From Coraliomargarita sp. CAG:312 (lineage in GTDB: Bacteria; Verrucomicrobiota; Verrucomicrobiia; Opitutales; Intestinicryptomonadaceae): a stretch of 56,984 nt of DNA. The notes under the pieces are model-generated. The model made no database searches and had not been told where the DNA came from. It worked only from the letters and a program-made list of their open reading frames with translations. Positions 18,103-26,704 of the stretch are shown here, in pieces. Location of the stretch: the NCBI GenBank assembly GCA_000438015.1, contig FR901603.1, positions 5,687 to 62,670 of the forward strand. Reading direction: 5' to 3'. The position numbers and the translations under genes were made by a program. Positions within the stretch are counted from its first letter, which is position 1. Every line of letters begins with the position of its first letter.

Positions 18103-19135
18103 TCTTAACCTTTGATTTATTTACCCTTGTACGGGCAAGTTCCCTCATGTCCACTGCTATGTCGTCGGTTTCAAAAATTTCGGACCCCAAAAGATGTTCA
18201 AAAATGTCCTCAAGAGTTATCACGCCTGTCAGAGAGGCAAATTCGTCCACGACAATCCCCATCTTTTGGTGTTTTTTTATCAACTGCCTTAGAACCGACA
18301 GCGCGCTTCCGTTTTCTGGGACAAAGACAGCCGGTTGTGTGAATTCTGATATTAGGCTGTCGTGCTTGTCGTTTGCCATCGCCGTCAATATATCGCGCCG
18401 CCGGGCTATCCCAACGATATTATCGATTGTGTCGTGGTACACGGGGATTCTTGAGAAATTGATTTCCGGATATTTTTTAAATATTTGTGAGACTGTGGAC
18501 GTATCCTCAAACGCCATAACCACTGTGCGCGGAGTCATAATTTCAGAAACGCATACGTCGTCCAGCGAGAGCGAATTCGCGATTAGATCGCGCTCTTGGG
18601 TCGATAAGAGGCCGTCTTTTTCGCCTTTATTTGCAAGCAGCAGTATTTCGTCGTCGCTTTTTGAAGTGTCGTTCTTATGCAGGGGCGTTTTTTTTGCGAA
18701 CCATTCCGGAATTTTTGTTATTGGCGCCATTAGAGAGTCTAGCATGCACAGCGGGTACGCTAGATGTTTTTGAAGCGAAGGAAGGTATAATATTCCTATG
18801 TTTTTCGGCAGAATTTCCGCAAAGAATAAAATTAGTACCGCTAATATGGGAGGGAAAAGGTATTTAATTTGCGATTCTTGGGGGCATAGCGATGAAACTT
18901 GAATCCCTGCCAAGCAGGCTCCGAAAATATTTACAATTATCTTGATGGCCGAGATTGCCGATATTGTCCGGTTGATATTGCGCGCAAGCCCTTCAAGTAC
19001 TTTTCCGCGTTGCTTGGATTTCTTTTTCAGATTTTCGACTTCCAACGGAGTGGCGTTCAATACCATTGTTTCCAATGCTGCGCACAGCGCGGATACGGCA
19101 ATGGTAAAAAGGACTATAAAGGTAAGCAATATCAT
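18083..19135 (-). CDS. CNNM-domain membrane protein with CBS pair (HlyC/CorB-like)
   Basis: An inner-membrane protein of the DUF21/CNNM family, often linked to magnesium or cobalt efflux. I start it at the ATG at 19135 (350 residues, MILLTFIVLFTIAVSALC), since the longer frame begins with TTG. Three to four hydrophobic helices fill residues 1-140, including the conserved SALCAALETM and FFAEILPKNIG segments. A CBS pair follows (VSEIMTPRTVVMAF and SLTGVITLEDIFEHLLG). The protein ends just after the second CBS domain and lacks the CorC_HlyC domain of many relatives. Its stop codon lies inside the agmatine deiminase gene, which implies translational coupling. Confidence 0.88.
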   Translation of the reverse strand: MILLTFIVLFTIAVSALCAALETMVLNATPLEVENLKKKSKQRGKVLEGLARNINRTISAISAIKIIVNIFGACLAGIQVSSLCPQESQIKYLFPPILAVLILFFAEILPKNIGILYLPSLQKHLAYPLCMLDSLMAPITKIPEWFAKKTPLHKNDTSKSDDEILLLANKGEKDGLLSTQERDLIANSLSLDDVCVSEIMTPRTVVMAFEDTSTVSQIFKKYPEINFSRIPVYHDTIDNIVGIARRRDILTAMANDKHDSLISEFTQPAVFVPENGSALSVLRQLIKKHQKMGIVVDEFASLTGVITLEDIFEHLLGSEIFETDDIAVDMRELARTRVNKSKVKNVKRMR

Positions 19136-19288
19136 AAAATGCGCATAAACATAGAATATTCCGCAGCCGGTACGCAAATAAATAAAACCGTGCGTTAAAT
19201 TTTATGCGTATAATTTTGCGTTTTTTATGAAAATAAAAAAATGGTCTTGCATAAGCTGGATAAAAACGGCATTGATTTATGTCTCTTT

Positions 19289-19504
19289 ATGAAACTTTTT
19301 GCCCTGATATTGACGCTTGTGGCTCTTGCTCCGCTTGTCACTGGATGTTCCTTTGCCATAACGCCTCTTATATTTCTAATAGACAATAACGAGATTGGGA
19401 GCGGGCATGAAGCTTCCTATGCCGGGCGCAAAGAGGAGAACCGGCATAAAACCGCGGAATTTGCATCCGTTGGGGAAACGCCTTCGGAGTTGCATACTCT
19501 TTGA
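19289..19504 (+). CDS. Small lipoprotein, 71 aa
   Basis: I place the start at the ATG at 19289, giving MKLFALILTLVALAPLVTGC with lipidation at Cys20. The upstream part of the open frame does not look like coding sequence. The mature part is short, begins with another hydrophobic stretch (FAITPLIFLI) and ends polar. I do not recognise a family. It converges with cutA 57 bp downstream. Confidence 0.6.
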   Translation: MKLFALILTLVALAPLVTGCSFAITPLIFLIDNNEIGSGHEASYAGRKEENRHKTAEFASVGETPSELHTL

Positions 19505-19561
19505 GCATTTTTTTTGCACTGATTTCGGGAATGCCTTTGCGCGCGGATTATGCGGTTTTAT

Positions 19562-19891
19562 TTAAGGGCATTTATTAAAACAAGATTTTTCGACCCAATC
19601 AAAGTATTCTTTGCTAGCTTCGGCTTTTAGGCAAACCCATTCCGGGCATTCATAGTCGTGGAGGGCCATAAATCTGGCCTTTATCTCGCTTGCCTTTGAA
19701 ACGGGGGTTTTTATGGTAATGGGGAATTCTATCTCGCTATGGGTTTTGCCGCGCCAGACATATACCGATTTTATTTCGGAACCGATTTGAACGCATGCGG
19801 CCAACTTTTCGGCTATAAGTGTTTGGGCTATCATTTTTGCCTTGGTCCGGCTGTCGACAGTCGTAAAAATAACGCATATTTCACTTTCCAT
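19562..19891 (-). CDS. cutA: Divalent-cation tolerance protein CutA
   Basis: A 109-residue trimeric ferredoxin-fold protein of the CutA1 family. It starts at the ATG at 19891 (MESEICVIFTTVDSR), since the extra upstream codons of the open frame are unlike the family. Characteristic segments are KLAACVQIGSEIKSVYVWRGK and HDYECPEWVCL, where CutA proteins normally have HPYEVPEI. The extra cysteines here are a deviation. CutA is linked to copper or metal tolerance in E. coli, but its molecular role is unsettled. Confidence 0.92.
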   Translation of the reverse strand: MESEICVIFTTVDSRTKAKMIAQTLIAEKLAACVQIGSEIKSVYVWRGKTHSEIEFPITIKTPVSKASEIKARFMALHDYECPEWVCLKAEASKEYFDWVEKSCFNKCP

Positions 19892-19963
19892 AATTCTTTC
19901 TTTACGCCAAAAAAGTGTTGACGTAAAATAAAAATTTTGAAATATTTTAACCAGATTCAAACA

Positions 19964-19977
19964 AATGCATATGCATT
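19964..19977. promoter_or_regulatory. 14-bp perfect palindrome, candidate operator
   Basis: AATGCATATGCATT is a perfect 14-bp palindrome in the cutA/oxidoreductase divergent intergenic region, about 70 bp before the oxidoreductase ATG. Its form resembles a LacI- or GntR-type operator. No matching regulator gene is nearby. Confidence 0.4.
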
Positions 19978-20022
19978 ACCTCGACGCGCTTCTCGTGCGG
20001 CGGTAAGTCGCATGTAAATTTA

Positions 20023-20034
20023 ACTAATATTAGT
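20023..20034 (+). promoter_or_regulatory. 12-bp palindrome abutting a strong ribosome-binding site
   Basis: ACTAATATTAGT (20023-20034) is a perfect palindrome directly followed by GAGGAG (20035-20040) and the ATG at 20047. This is one of the strongest Shine-Dalgarno sequences in the window. The palindrome could be an operator or a weak mRNA hairpin. Confidence 0.4.
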
Positions 20035-20046
20035 GAGGAGATAACA

Positions 20047-21432
20047 ATGATTACACGCAGAAATTTCATCAAAGGATCCGCAATGATGGGCGGTTTGATG
20101 CTTTTGCCAAGTTGGAGTATAGGCAAACAAAAAGGGCCGAATGAAAAATTGAATGTCGCGCTCATTGGCGTTGGAGGTATCGGCGGCCAGGCTATGGGCA
20201 ATCTTAGGGACGCACCTGAAGTAAGAATCGCAGCTTTTTGCGATGTTGACGACAATAGGGCTTCCAAATTCTATAAAGAAATGCCGTTTGTCCCGCGCTA
20301 TCGCGACTACCGCGTCATGCTCGACAAGATGGATAAAGACATTGACGCAGTCGTAATTTCCACTCCCGACCATATGCACTATCCGATTGCCGCATGGGCT
20401 ATCGCAAAGGGCAAGCACGTATTCTGCCAAAAGCCTCTCGCGCGCACAATTTGGGAGTGCAACGAAATGAAGCGTTTGGCAAAGGAAGCCGGAGTTATTA
20501 CTCAGATGGGCAACCAGGGGCACACAAACGAGGGCTGGCGCTTGATAAAAGAATGGTACGACGCAGGAATTCTCGGACAAATAGAGGATATATATATCTG
20601 GACAAACCGTCCAATTTGGCCGCAGGGAGACTTGTCCGTTCCTCCGGCGCAGCCGATTCCCGCATACCACGACCATAAACTTTGGTTGGGTGTTGCTCCA
20701 TTCCAGGAATACAATAAAGATTATGTTCCTTTCAATTGGCGCGGTTTGCGCAATTATGGAACTGGTGCAGCCGGCGATATGGCGTGCCACTTCCTCGACG
20801 TTCCGTACTCGGCTTTCGAGCTCGGCTATCCTGCCAAAGTTGTGGCAAACTCCACAGCATTTAACGATTACAGCTGGCCAAAGGAAGCCTCTTCGGTAAT
20901 GACCTTCGTAAACAAGCGCGGCGTTGACAATCGCATTCGCCTGCATTGGTACGACGGCGGCAGAAGGCCGAAGGAAATTAAGCGCGTTGATCCTTCGTAT
21001 TTGAAGCCAAATCCAAAGAATCCTTGGGAAAGAGCCAATTGCACGTTTATCGTCGGCACCAAGGAAACTGTATATACGAACGAATACGGTCTTGGAACGA
21101 TGGTTTATCCCCGCGAAAGAATGGTCGCACTGAAGAAGTCGGGATCTTTGCCCAAGCCTTCTATTCCTCGTTCCGAAACTCCCGGAAATGCCCATTTGGA
21201 ATGGGCAAGAGCTTGCATCGCCGGAAAACAGCCAATGGGCAATTTCGACTATGCCGCTCCGTTTACTGAAATGGCTCTCTTGGGAATGGTTGCTCTTACC
21301 CAGCAGAATAGGGAGATTTCATATATACCTGAGAAGATGGAATTCTTGGATTGTCCGGAAGCGAACAAATATGTGCGTTCGCTTTACGAATACAAACAGG
21401 AATTCTTGCCGTCCAGAGTCAACCTCGGATAA
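20047..21432 (+). CDS. TAT-exported Gfo/Idh/MocA family oxidoreductase
   Basis: A 461-residue NAD(P)-dependent sugar or cyclitol dehydrogenase-like protein. MITRRNFIKGSAMMGGLMLL is a twin-arginine signal, so the enzyme is probably exported folded with its cofactor bound. The Rossmann nucleotide loop is GVGGIGG (41-47). The family EKP motif appears as CQKPLA, a Q-for-E variant common in this subfamily. The C-terminal half carries the substrate domain (GRRPKEIKRVDP, GTKETVYTNEYG). It is flanked by a strong ribosome-binding site and a strong terminator, so it is monocistronic and probably well expressed. The sugar substrate is unknown. PVC bacteria and Bacteroidota often have many such paralogues. 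Confidence 0.9.
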   Translation: MITRRNFIKGSAMMGGLMLLPSWSIGKQKGPNEKLNVALIGVGGIGGQAMGNLRDAPEVRIAAFCDVDDNRASKFYKEMPFVPRYRDYRVMLDKMDKDIDAVVISTPDHMHYPIAAWAIAKGKHVFCQKPLARTIWECNEMKRLAKEAGVITQMGNQGHTNEGWRLIKEWYDAGILGQIEDIYIWTNRPIWPQGDLSVPPAQPIPAYHDHKLWLGVAPFQEYNKDYVPFNWRGLRNYGTGAAGDMACHFLDVPYSAFELGYPAKVVANSTAFNDYSWPKEASSVMTFVNKRGVDNRIRLHWYDGGRRPKEIKRVDPSYLKPNPKNPWERANCTFIVGTKETVYTNEYGLGTMVYPRERMVALKKSGSLPKPSIPRSETPGNAHLEWARACIAGKQPMGNFDYAAPFTEMALLGMVALTQQNREISYIPEKMEFLDCPEANKYVRSLYEYKQEFLPSRVNLG

Positions 21433-21456
21433 TAGAGAAAAACTTGCTTTTAAAGG

Positions 21457-21483
21457 GCGCCTCGCAAAGAGGCGCTTTTTTTT
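21457..21483 (+). terminator. Rho-independent terminator of the oxidoreductase gene
   Basis: GCGCCTC (21457-21463) and GAGGCGC (21469-21475) pair around GCAAA and are followed by a run of eight T. It starts 25 bp after the stop codon. Confidence 0.9.
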
Positions 21484-22067
21484 GTTCTAAAAAAATAGAA
21501 TGCTGCAATTTGTATAAAAAAATTTTTTTGCAGCAGCGAATCGGTTAGGAAATGATTTAAAAAAACATGCAATGACTTTAGCGCGCGCAACTTTTCCTTT
21601 TGTAAGGAAAATGCGCTTCAATGAGCTTTTCATTCCTAAAACGATCGCAACGGCGCAAAATCTGCGAAACGGTGTCTTTTTTGCCTGTCGGCTTTGTGGA
21701 TTAAATTGCTCCGCAGCATAAAGACATAACTTGCAATCTATGAAAAATGCAACGCCCTTGTTCCCGATTTATTGTCGTTTTTTTACTTGCGCGTAGAGCG
21801 CATTGCTTTTCTTTTTGGGAGCTTTAGTTAAATGCGGAAGTCCGGTTCTTGCAGGTCTAATAATTTTAGTTTTTAAGGCTCTGATAGTTCTGGAGGTTTG
21901 GTCGTTTTTTGCGAATTGCAAAACTTGGGGGGGCGCTGGCAACAATTTTAGTCAGCGGGCAATTTCAAATCAATTCGCATTTGCTAAAAACCTTTTTTTG
22001 TTGCATTGGAAGCGCAGGTTTTCCCGTCAATATGGATCGTACAGAGTGTCTAGCGCAAATAAATAAC
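21484..22067. other. 584-bp gap with inverted repeats, no gene seen
   Basis: I find no convincing coding sequence. The open frame near 21803 has no ribosome-binding site and no recognisable product. TGCGAATTG (21910-21918) matches CAATTCGCA (21971-21979) with CGCTG/CAGCG nested inside, a possible structured RNA of about 70 nt. A small TGCGC/GCGCA hairpin with a T-rich tail lies at 21788-21815. No clear terminator for the lut genes was found here. Confidence 0.4.
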
Positions 22068-22670
22068 TTAGTCTTTTTCGATAAAAACTGCCTGGATTCC
22101 CGGACCGTGTACGCCTTCAACAAGAATTCCCTCGACATCGCTTGTTTTTGAAGGCCCAGAAATCCATATGGCATAGGGCGCAGGGAAGGGCTTTGATAGC
22201 GCGTCTGCTATTGTGCGGACAATATTGCTCTTTTTTAAGACGGCGATATGTATCCAAGGGGCAATAGTGGAAAGCCTGTCTGCCGTGGCGGCGTCTTCTA
22301 GGACAATTGCTCCGCTTTCGGCTATGGCAAAAGAAGCGGTGCTTATGCCAAAATCAAAAGATTCAGGATTGTTTCTGTCAAACTCGCGCGAGATTTCAAA
22401 GTGTTCTTCCAATCCGAATGTATTTTCCAGCTTTGCGTCTATTACTCCCTTTTTGCATCCTTTAGATTTTAGAAATTCTAGGAGATTTTCGCATCCTAAA
22501 ATTATTTCGCCATGGTTTGCCTTGAAGTTCCTTTCAAACGCATCGAAGGTTTCCCCCTGCGTTTGGGTTGTGGAGGTCGTATCGTCTGCTGAAAATTCTG
22601 GCAGCTTTGCCGCTTTTCTCTCCGCGTTTTCAGCTGACGCTATTCTGTCTATAAAACTTTTCTTATCCAT
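22068..22670 (-). CDS. lutC: LUD-domain lactate utilisation protein LutC
   Basis: A 200-residue LUD-domain (DUF162) protein, the third subunit of the LutABC L-lactate dehydrogenase complex. The start at 22670 gives MDKKSFIDRI, and its ATG overlaps the lutB stop as ATGGATAA. Family features include the Gly-rich FAIAESGAIVLED, the STIAPWIHIAV segment and the SGPSKTSDVEGILVEGVHGP terminus. With lutB and lutA it forms a tightly overlapping operon in the order A-B-C. The complex oxidises L-lactate to pyruvate in Bacillus and relatives. Here lactate is the likely, though not proven, substrate. Confidence 0.92.
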   Translation of the reverse strand: MDKKSFIDRIASAENAERKAAKLPEFSADDTTSTTQTQGETFDAFERNFKANHGEIILGCENLLEFLKSKGCKKGVIDAKLENTFGLEEHFEISREFDRNNPESFDFGISTASFAIAESGAIVLEDAATADRLSTIAPWIHIAVLKKSNIVRTIADALSKPFPAPYAIWISGPSKTSDVEGILVEGVHGPGIQAVFIEKD

Positions 22671-24039
22671 TTTTATTAAACCACTTTCTGAAGTCGCCAC
22701 CATTAAACTTTGGCAGCGTGCGGAATTTCAGCCATCTGCCTAGCGGCCCAATTTTTATTGCGTCCAACGGGAACAGGTTGGCGATTTTGTTTAAAGGCAT
22801 AAGCGTTCGCCATAATTTTGGGGACGACGCAAAGAAAGCCCAAGGTTTAAAATTTATGTCGTTTGGGACGGGAATTTGCGCTTTTTTTATTTTGTCGCGC
22901 ATTTTAAGTATTAAATCGGGAAGCGGAATTTTAGCCGGGCAAACGTCGGCGCATTTGCCGCACAGAGAGCAAGCTTTCGGCAGGTCAGCAAATTTTGCGA
23001 TGTCTGCCCCGGCCAACAGCGGCGACAATACTATTCCCAATGGCCCTGGATATACCGCGCGGTAGGCATGCCCTCCGACAAGCCTAAACACGGGGCAGCG
23101 GTTCATGCACGCTCCGCAGCGCATGCATTTTAAGATGTCCGAAAATTCGCTTTTAAGAATGTCGCTTCTGCCGTTGTCGAGGAATATTACGAACATTTCT
23201 TGCGGACTATTTTTTGCCAATCCGGCTCCGGCAACAAAATCGGTGTACACAGTGCTGTTTTGCGCTGTTGCGCTTCTGCCTAAAAGATTTAGAAAAACCG
23301 CCAATTCCCTTGCCGACGGAATGACTTTTTCAAATCCCGCTATGGCAATGTGCGTTTTTGCGCCGGCCATCGAAAAGCGCGCATTGCCTTCGTTAGTGGC
23401 AAGAACTATTGCGCCTTCTTCTGCCAAAACATAATTTGCGCCGCTTATTACGACGTCCGCTTCAAAATATTTTTTTCGCAAATATTTCCGCGCGTTTAAG
23501 GTAATATGGGATGGTTCGTCGTCGTAGGGCGCGATTGAGTGCTTTTCAAAAGATGCTGCAATGTCCTCGCGCCGCCTGTGTATGGCAGGCTTTACTATAT
23601 GCGACGGATGTTCATGTTCCAATTGTATTATCAGCTCGCCAAGGTCGGTTTCCACGGCGTCTAAACCGTTTTCTGCCAGAAATTGGTTCAATTCGATTTC
23701 CTCTGTCGTCATACTCTTTATTTTCACGACGTTGCGGGCATTTTTCTGGCGGCAAATTTGGAGTATGCATTCGCGCGCGTCGGCAGCGTTCTCTGCAAAT
23801 AGAACCTTTATGCCGTTTGCCTCGAGCGAATCTGCTGCTTTTTCTAGATTTTTGGCGAAGCTTACCGATTTTATTGCGTTTGCAAGCTCGCGCAGCCTGT
23901 CTGTTTTTCCCGATTCTGGATATGCGGCGCTTAGGCAGGCTTCGCGTCCGAGCGTGCTGCTTACTCCGGCGTCGGTTAGGGCTTTTTTAGTGGAAGGATT
24001 TAATCTCCTGCAATATTCGTCTATTGGTTGTGATTCCAT
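22663..24039 (-). CDS. lutB: Iron-sulfur lactate utilisation protein LutB
   Basis: A 458-residue LUD plus ferredoxin protein. Residues about 60-290 are the LUD domain (GANYVLAEEGAIVLATNEGN). Two 4Fe-4S motifs follow: C305, C308, C311, C315 (CMRCGACMNRCP) and C357, C360, C363, C367 (CSLCGKCADVCP). The basic C-terminal tail is family-typical. The start codon shares one base with the lutA stop (TAATG) and the end overlaps lutC by 8 bp, so the three proteins are translationally coupled. The role is electron transfer within the LutABC complex. Confidence 0.94.
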   Translation of the reverse strand: MESQPIDEYCRRLNPSTKKALTDAGVSSTLGREACLSAAYPESGKTDRLRELANAIKSVSFAKNLEKAADSLEANGIKVLFAENAADARECILQICRQKNARNVVKIKSMTTEEIELNQFLAENGLDAVETDLGELIIQLEHEHPSHIVKPAIHRRREDIAASFEKHSIAPYDDEPSHITLNARKYLRKKYFEADVVISGANYVLAEEGAIVLATNEGNARFSMAGAKTHIAIAGFEKVIPSARELAVFLNLLGRSATAQNSTVYTDFVAGAGLAKNSPQEMFVIFLDNGRSDILKSEFSDILKCMRCGACMNRCPVFRLVGGHAYRAVYPGPLGIVLSPLLAGADIAKFADLPKACSLCGKCADVCPAKIPLPDLILKMRDKIKKAQIPVPNDINFKPWAFFASSPKLWRTLMPLNKIANLFPLDAIKIGPLGRWLKFRTLPKFNGGDFRKWFNKNG

Positions 24040-24812
24040 TAGAGTTGCCCTCCGTTTTTCATTGCCATATATAGTATTTGCGATACGTGCTTTGCGGGGT
24101 AGGCTATATTGTTGCGCTCGGCAAGTCCCTTCTGGTGCATTAGGCAGGATGTGTCCGCCGACACTATGAAGTCCGGATTTATTCCGCTTATAGCTCTTAC
24201 TTTATTCAATCCCATTTCGGACGATATTTGCGGAAACACTACTGAAAAAGTTCCGCCGAATCCGCAGCAGTCGGAATTTCCGGGAAAATCAGCAAGCTCT
24301 ATTCCTTCCACCGACCCTAATAGAATTCTCATAGCTTCCGGAGTCCCGCTGCCGGCGCTGTGGCATGAATTGTGTACGGCTAGTTTTGCCCTTAGCTTGC
24401 CTTCTGTCTTGCGCACGCCCAAACCGTTTACCAGATAGTCGCAGAACTCCCATATGCGTCGCGCAAAAGCGTCAACTTCATCACGCTCTCTTGCTTCAGC
24501 GTCGCGAAAGGCGATTTTTGAGCTGTGGTACAACATCGCCGCGCAGGATGCGCTTGGCACTACAATCGGATAGTCGTTTGCCGAAAACGCTCCCATTGTA
24601 TGGCGGATGACTTTGCGCGCGCTTTCAAAATCTCCGCTGTTAAAGGCCGGCTGCCCGCAGCACGTTTGGTCTTGTACAAACGCAACTTCCGCATATTTGC
24701 GCAGAATCTTTACGGCGTCTTTTGCTGCGTCGGCGAATATGGCGTCGCAGAGGCAGGTTGCCATGAAATTAACTTTTTTACCTGAAATTCTATCTTGAGG
24801 CGGTATAAACAT
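24039..24812 (-). CDS. lutA: Cysteine-rich domain lactate utilisation protein LutA
   Basis: A 257-residue protein with two CCG domains: TCCGQPAFNSG (C51-C52) and DCCGFGGTFS (C182-C183). These heterodisulfide-reductase-type motifs bind non-cubane clusters in related enzymes. It is the first gene of the lutABC operon on the minus strand. I start it at the ATG at 24812 (MFIPPQDRISGKKVNFMATC). The usual family start is very near the KVNFMATCL strand, so a few N-terminal residues may be extra. Confidence 0.93.
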   Translation of the reverse strand: MFIPPQDRISGKKVNFMATCLCDAIFADAAKDAVKILRKYAEVAFVQDQTCCGQPAFNSGDFESARKVIRHTMGAFSANDYPIVVPSASCAAMLYHSSKIAFRDAEARERDEVDAFARRIWEFCDYLVNGLGVRKTEGKLRAKLAVHNSCHSAGSGTPEAMRILLGSVEGIELADFPGNSDCCGFGGTFSVVFPQISSEMGLNKVRAISGINPDFIVSADTSCLMHQKGLAERNNIAYPAKHVSQILYMAMKNGGQL

Positions 24813-24895
24813 TTGCGCGGATTATTTTATTATTGAGAAGTTTTGTCCACAGAATTTTTAGCGTTTTTATGCGCATGGATCCGAAACGGTTTTAC

Positions 24896-24934
24896 AAAAA
24901 AGAAGGTCGGCAACGTACCCCCACGTTGCCGACC
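24896..24934 (-). terminator. Strong terminator of the exonuclease gene
   Basis: A perfect 12-bp stem GGTCGGCAACGT / ACGTTGCCGACC closes a 6-nt loop at 24905-24934. Read on the minus strand it is followed by TTCTTTTTTG, so it ends transcripts of the exonuclease gene that stops at 25057. It also shields the lutABC promoter, which must lie between here and 24812. Confidence 0.85.
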
Positions 24935-25056
24935 AGTTTGTTTTCTACTTTATTTATTTACCCCATCTCCCGTAGGAGAAATTCTTTATTTTCGCATATG
25001 AGCATTATCTTTTTTTTTAGAATGTCAAGCGTTTTTCTTAAAAATTTTTTATTTTT

Positions 25057-25935
25057 TTATAAATCTGTTTGATATTGCTCTTTGGCAAACTTGCGCAGGG
25101 CAGTTAAGGATTTCTTCATTTCCATTTCTTCCAAGAAATTTATTATTTCATCGAAATCTGGACGTTTAGCCCTGGGAATGGGAATATCAAAAGATGTATC
25201 AAGAGTCACAAGCTTTAAATTGCGGCGCAAATTGCCTTCGGAATCCCGCACAACGGCCCTAAATTTTTCGGGCTTTAGCCAGTCGTAGCGGCGTATTATT
25301 GATTCCAAGTCTCCAAAGTCCTTTAACCACTTTGCCGCAGTTTTTGGGCCTACGCCTTCAATTCCTGGAATATTGTCGGCGGAATCTCCTACAAGCGCAA
25401 GAAAATCCGGAATTTGCGCGGGAGATACTCCAAACTTTGCCTTCACTCCAATGGAATCCAATTCAACCCATTCCTTGTTTTTTTGCGTGGGCGGGAGAAG
25501 CTGGCGGATTTTAGGGGATATCAATTGGGCGAAGTCCTTGTCTGCGCTGACAATTGTGGCGTTTTCGCCGGAACTTTTTAGTTTTACTGCTACGCTTGCC
25601 AGGAGATCGTCGGCTTCAACCCCTTCCATTTCGACTTCCTCGAATCCGAAAATTTCGCAAAGGTATTTCATTGAAGGAATTTGACGCTTGAATCTGTCTG
25701 GAGTTTCAGCGCGGTTTGCCTTGTATTCCGGAAAAATCTCAATGTGCCTATTTGAGCCTCCCCTGTCAAAAAATACAGCTGTATTGTGCGGGGTATTTAT
25801 GGAAGTCAACTTTAAAAGGCTTGCAAAAAACGCGTGAAGCGCGCCCGTTGGGAATCCGTCAGAACGCGATAAATCCGGCATTGCGTAGAAACACCTAAAA
25901 CCCAAGTTGAAACCGTCTATTAAAAAATTTTCCAT
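25057..25935 (-). CDS. 5'-3' exonuclease (PIN/FEN family, Pol I N-domain-like)
   Basis: A 292-residue stand-alone flap-type nuclease. It starts at the ATG at 25935 (MENFLIDGFNLGFRCFYAMP), because the 51 codons before it in the open frame are Lys/Asn-rich and unlike the family. Metal-binding acidic residues appear in order: D8, D58, E108-D110 (EGVEADD), D132-D134 (SADKDF) and D184/D187 (LVGDSADNIPG). The helix-hairpin-helix GIEGVGPKTA at 191-200 binds DNA. Such proteins remove RNA primers or flaps. Whether a full-length DNA polymerase I exists elsewhere cannot be seen. It diverges from hisH across 124 bp. Confidence 0.9.
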   Translation of the reverse strand: MENFLIDGFNLGFRCFYAMPDLSRSDGFPTGALHAFFASLLKLTSINTPHNTAVFFDRGGSNRHIEIFPEYKANRAETPDRFKRQIPSMKYLCEIFGFEEVEMEGVEADDLLASVAVKLKSSGENATIVSADKDFAQLISPKIRQLLPPTQKNKEWVELDSIGVKAKFGVSPAQIPDFLALVGDSADNIPGIEGVGPKTAAKWLKDFGDLESIIRRYDWLKPEKFRAVVRDSEGNLRRNLKLVTLDTSFDIPIPRAKRPDFDEIINFLEEMEMKKSLTALRKFAKEQYQTDL

Positions 25936-26059
25936 AAAATTCTCGCTATTATCTTTGATATTATTCCCGTTGCGGCAATCTATTTTTGAAAAATTTTTTG
26001 TTTTGGCGTTTTTTTTGTCGCAATTTTTCGCCGCGCGGGTTTTCTTGTTCTGTTTGATT

Positions 26060-26701
26060 ATGGAAAAGAGTCGCAAAGTATCCGTCATAGATTACGGCAT
26101 GGGCAATCTCATGAGCGTTTTGCGCGCATGGCAACATGTTGGCGCGGATGCTTCCATAATATCGTCGCCTAGTGAAATATCCCCCGATGCGGTTCTCGTA
26201 TTCCCGGGGCAAGGCGCAATTGCCGACACCTTGAAACTATTGAAACGCACCGGATTTGATTCGGCTATAAAAGACTGGATAGCCTCCGACAAGCCGTTCT
26301 TTGGAATTTGCCTTGGGCTTCAAGTCCTTTTTGAATATTCCGAAGAGGGGGGCGGCGTAGAATGCCTTGGCGTGTTCAAAGGAACAGTTCGCAGATTTAA
26401 TATACCGCGCAAATTTAAGGTTCCGCATATGGGATGGGACAATGTGGATTTTAAAAAAGGCGCGCGCGACGATTTATTGGAGGGTATTTCCACTTCCGAC
26501 CAATTTTATTTTGTCCATAGCTACTATGTCGATACAGATAATTCCGACATAGTCTTCGGGACAACCGAATACGGCGGTTGCAAATTCACAAGCGCAGTTG
26601 CCAAAGGCAATTTGGTAGCTTGCCAATTCCATCCTGAAAAGAGCCAGAAAAAAGGCTTGGCTCTTTACAAAAACTTCCTGAAATCTTCAAAAATAGGATA
26701 A
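26060..26701 (+). CDS. hisH: Imidazole glycerol phosphate synthase, glutamine amidotransferase subunit HisH
   Basis: A 213-residue class-I glutaminase that feeds ammonia to HisF in histidine biosynthesis. I start it at the ATG at 26060 (MEKSRKVSVIDYGMGNL), where the family begins. The triad is C84 (FGICLGLQ), H191 and E193 (QFHPEKS), and the oxyanion PGQGA lies near 49-53. No hisF, hisA or other his gene is nearby, although hisH is often clustered with them. The citrate synthase gene starts three bases after the stop, suggesting cotranscription of unrelated pathways. Confidence 0.93.
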   Translation: MEKSRKVSVIDYGMGNLMSVLRAWQHVGADASIISSPSEISPDAVLVFPGQGAIADTLKLLKRTGFDSAIKDWIASDKPFFGICLGLQVLFEYSEEGGGVECLGVFKGTVRRFNIPRKFKVPHMGWDNVDFKKGARDDLLEGISTSDQFYFVHSYYVDTDNSDIVFGTTEYGGCKFTSAVAKGNLVACQFHPEKSQKKGLALYKNFLKSSKIG

Positions 26702-26704
26702 ATC

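Noticed and set aside
21803..22066. 87-codon open frame with a hydrophobic start
   Set aside because: Only the first 35 codons look protein-like, there is no Shine-Dalgarno, and the rest reads as random sequence.
25936..26088. 51-codon N-terminal extension of the exonuclease
   Set aside because: The extension is Lys/Asn-rich and unrelated to the family; the conserved FLIDGFN strand starts right after the ATG at 25935.
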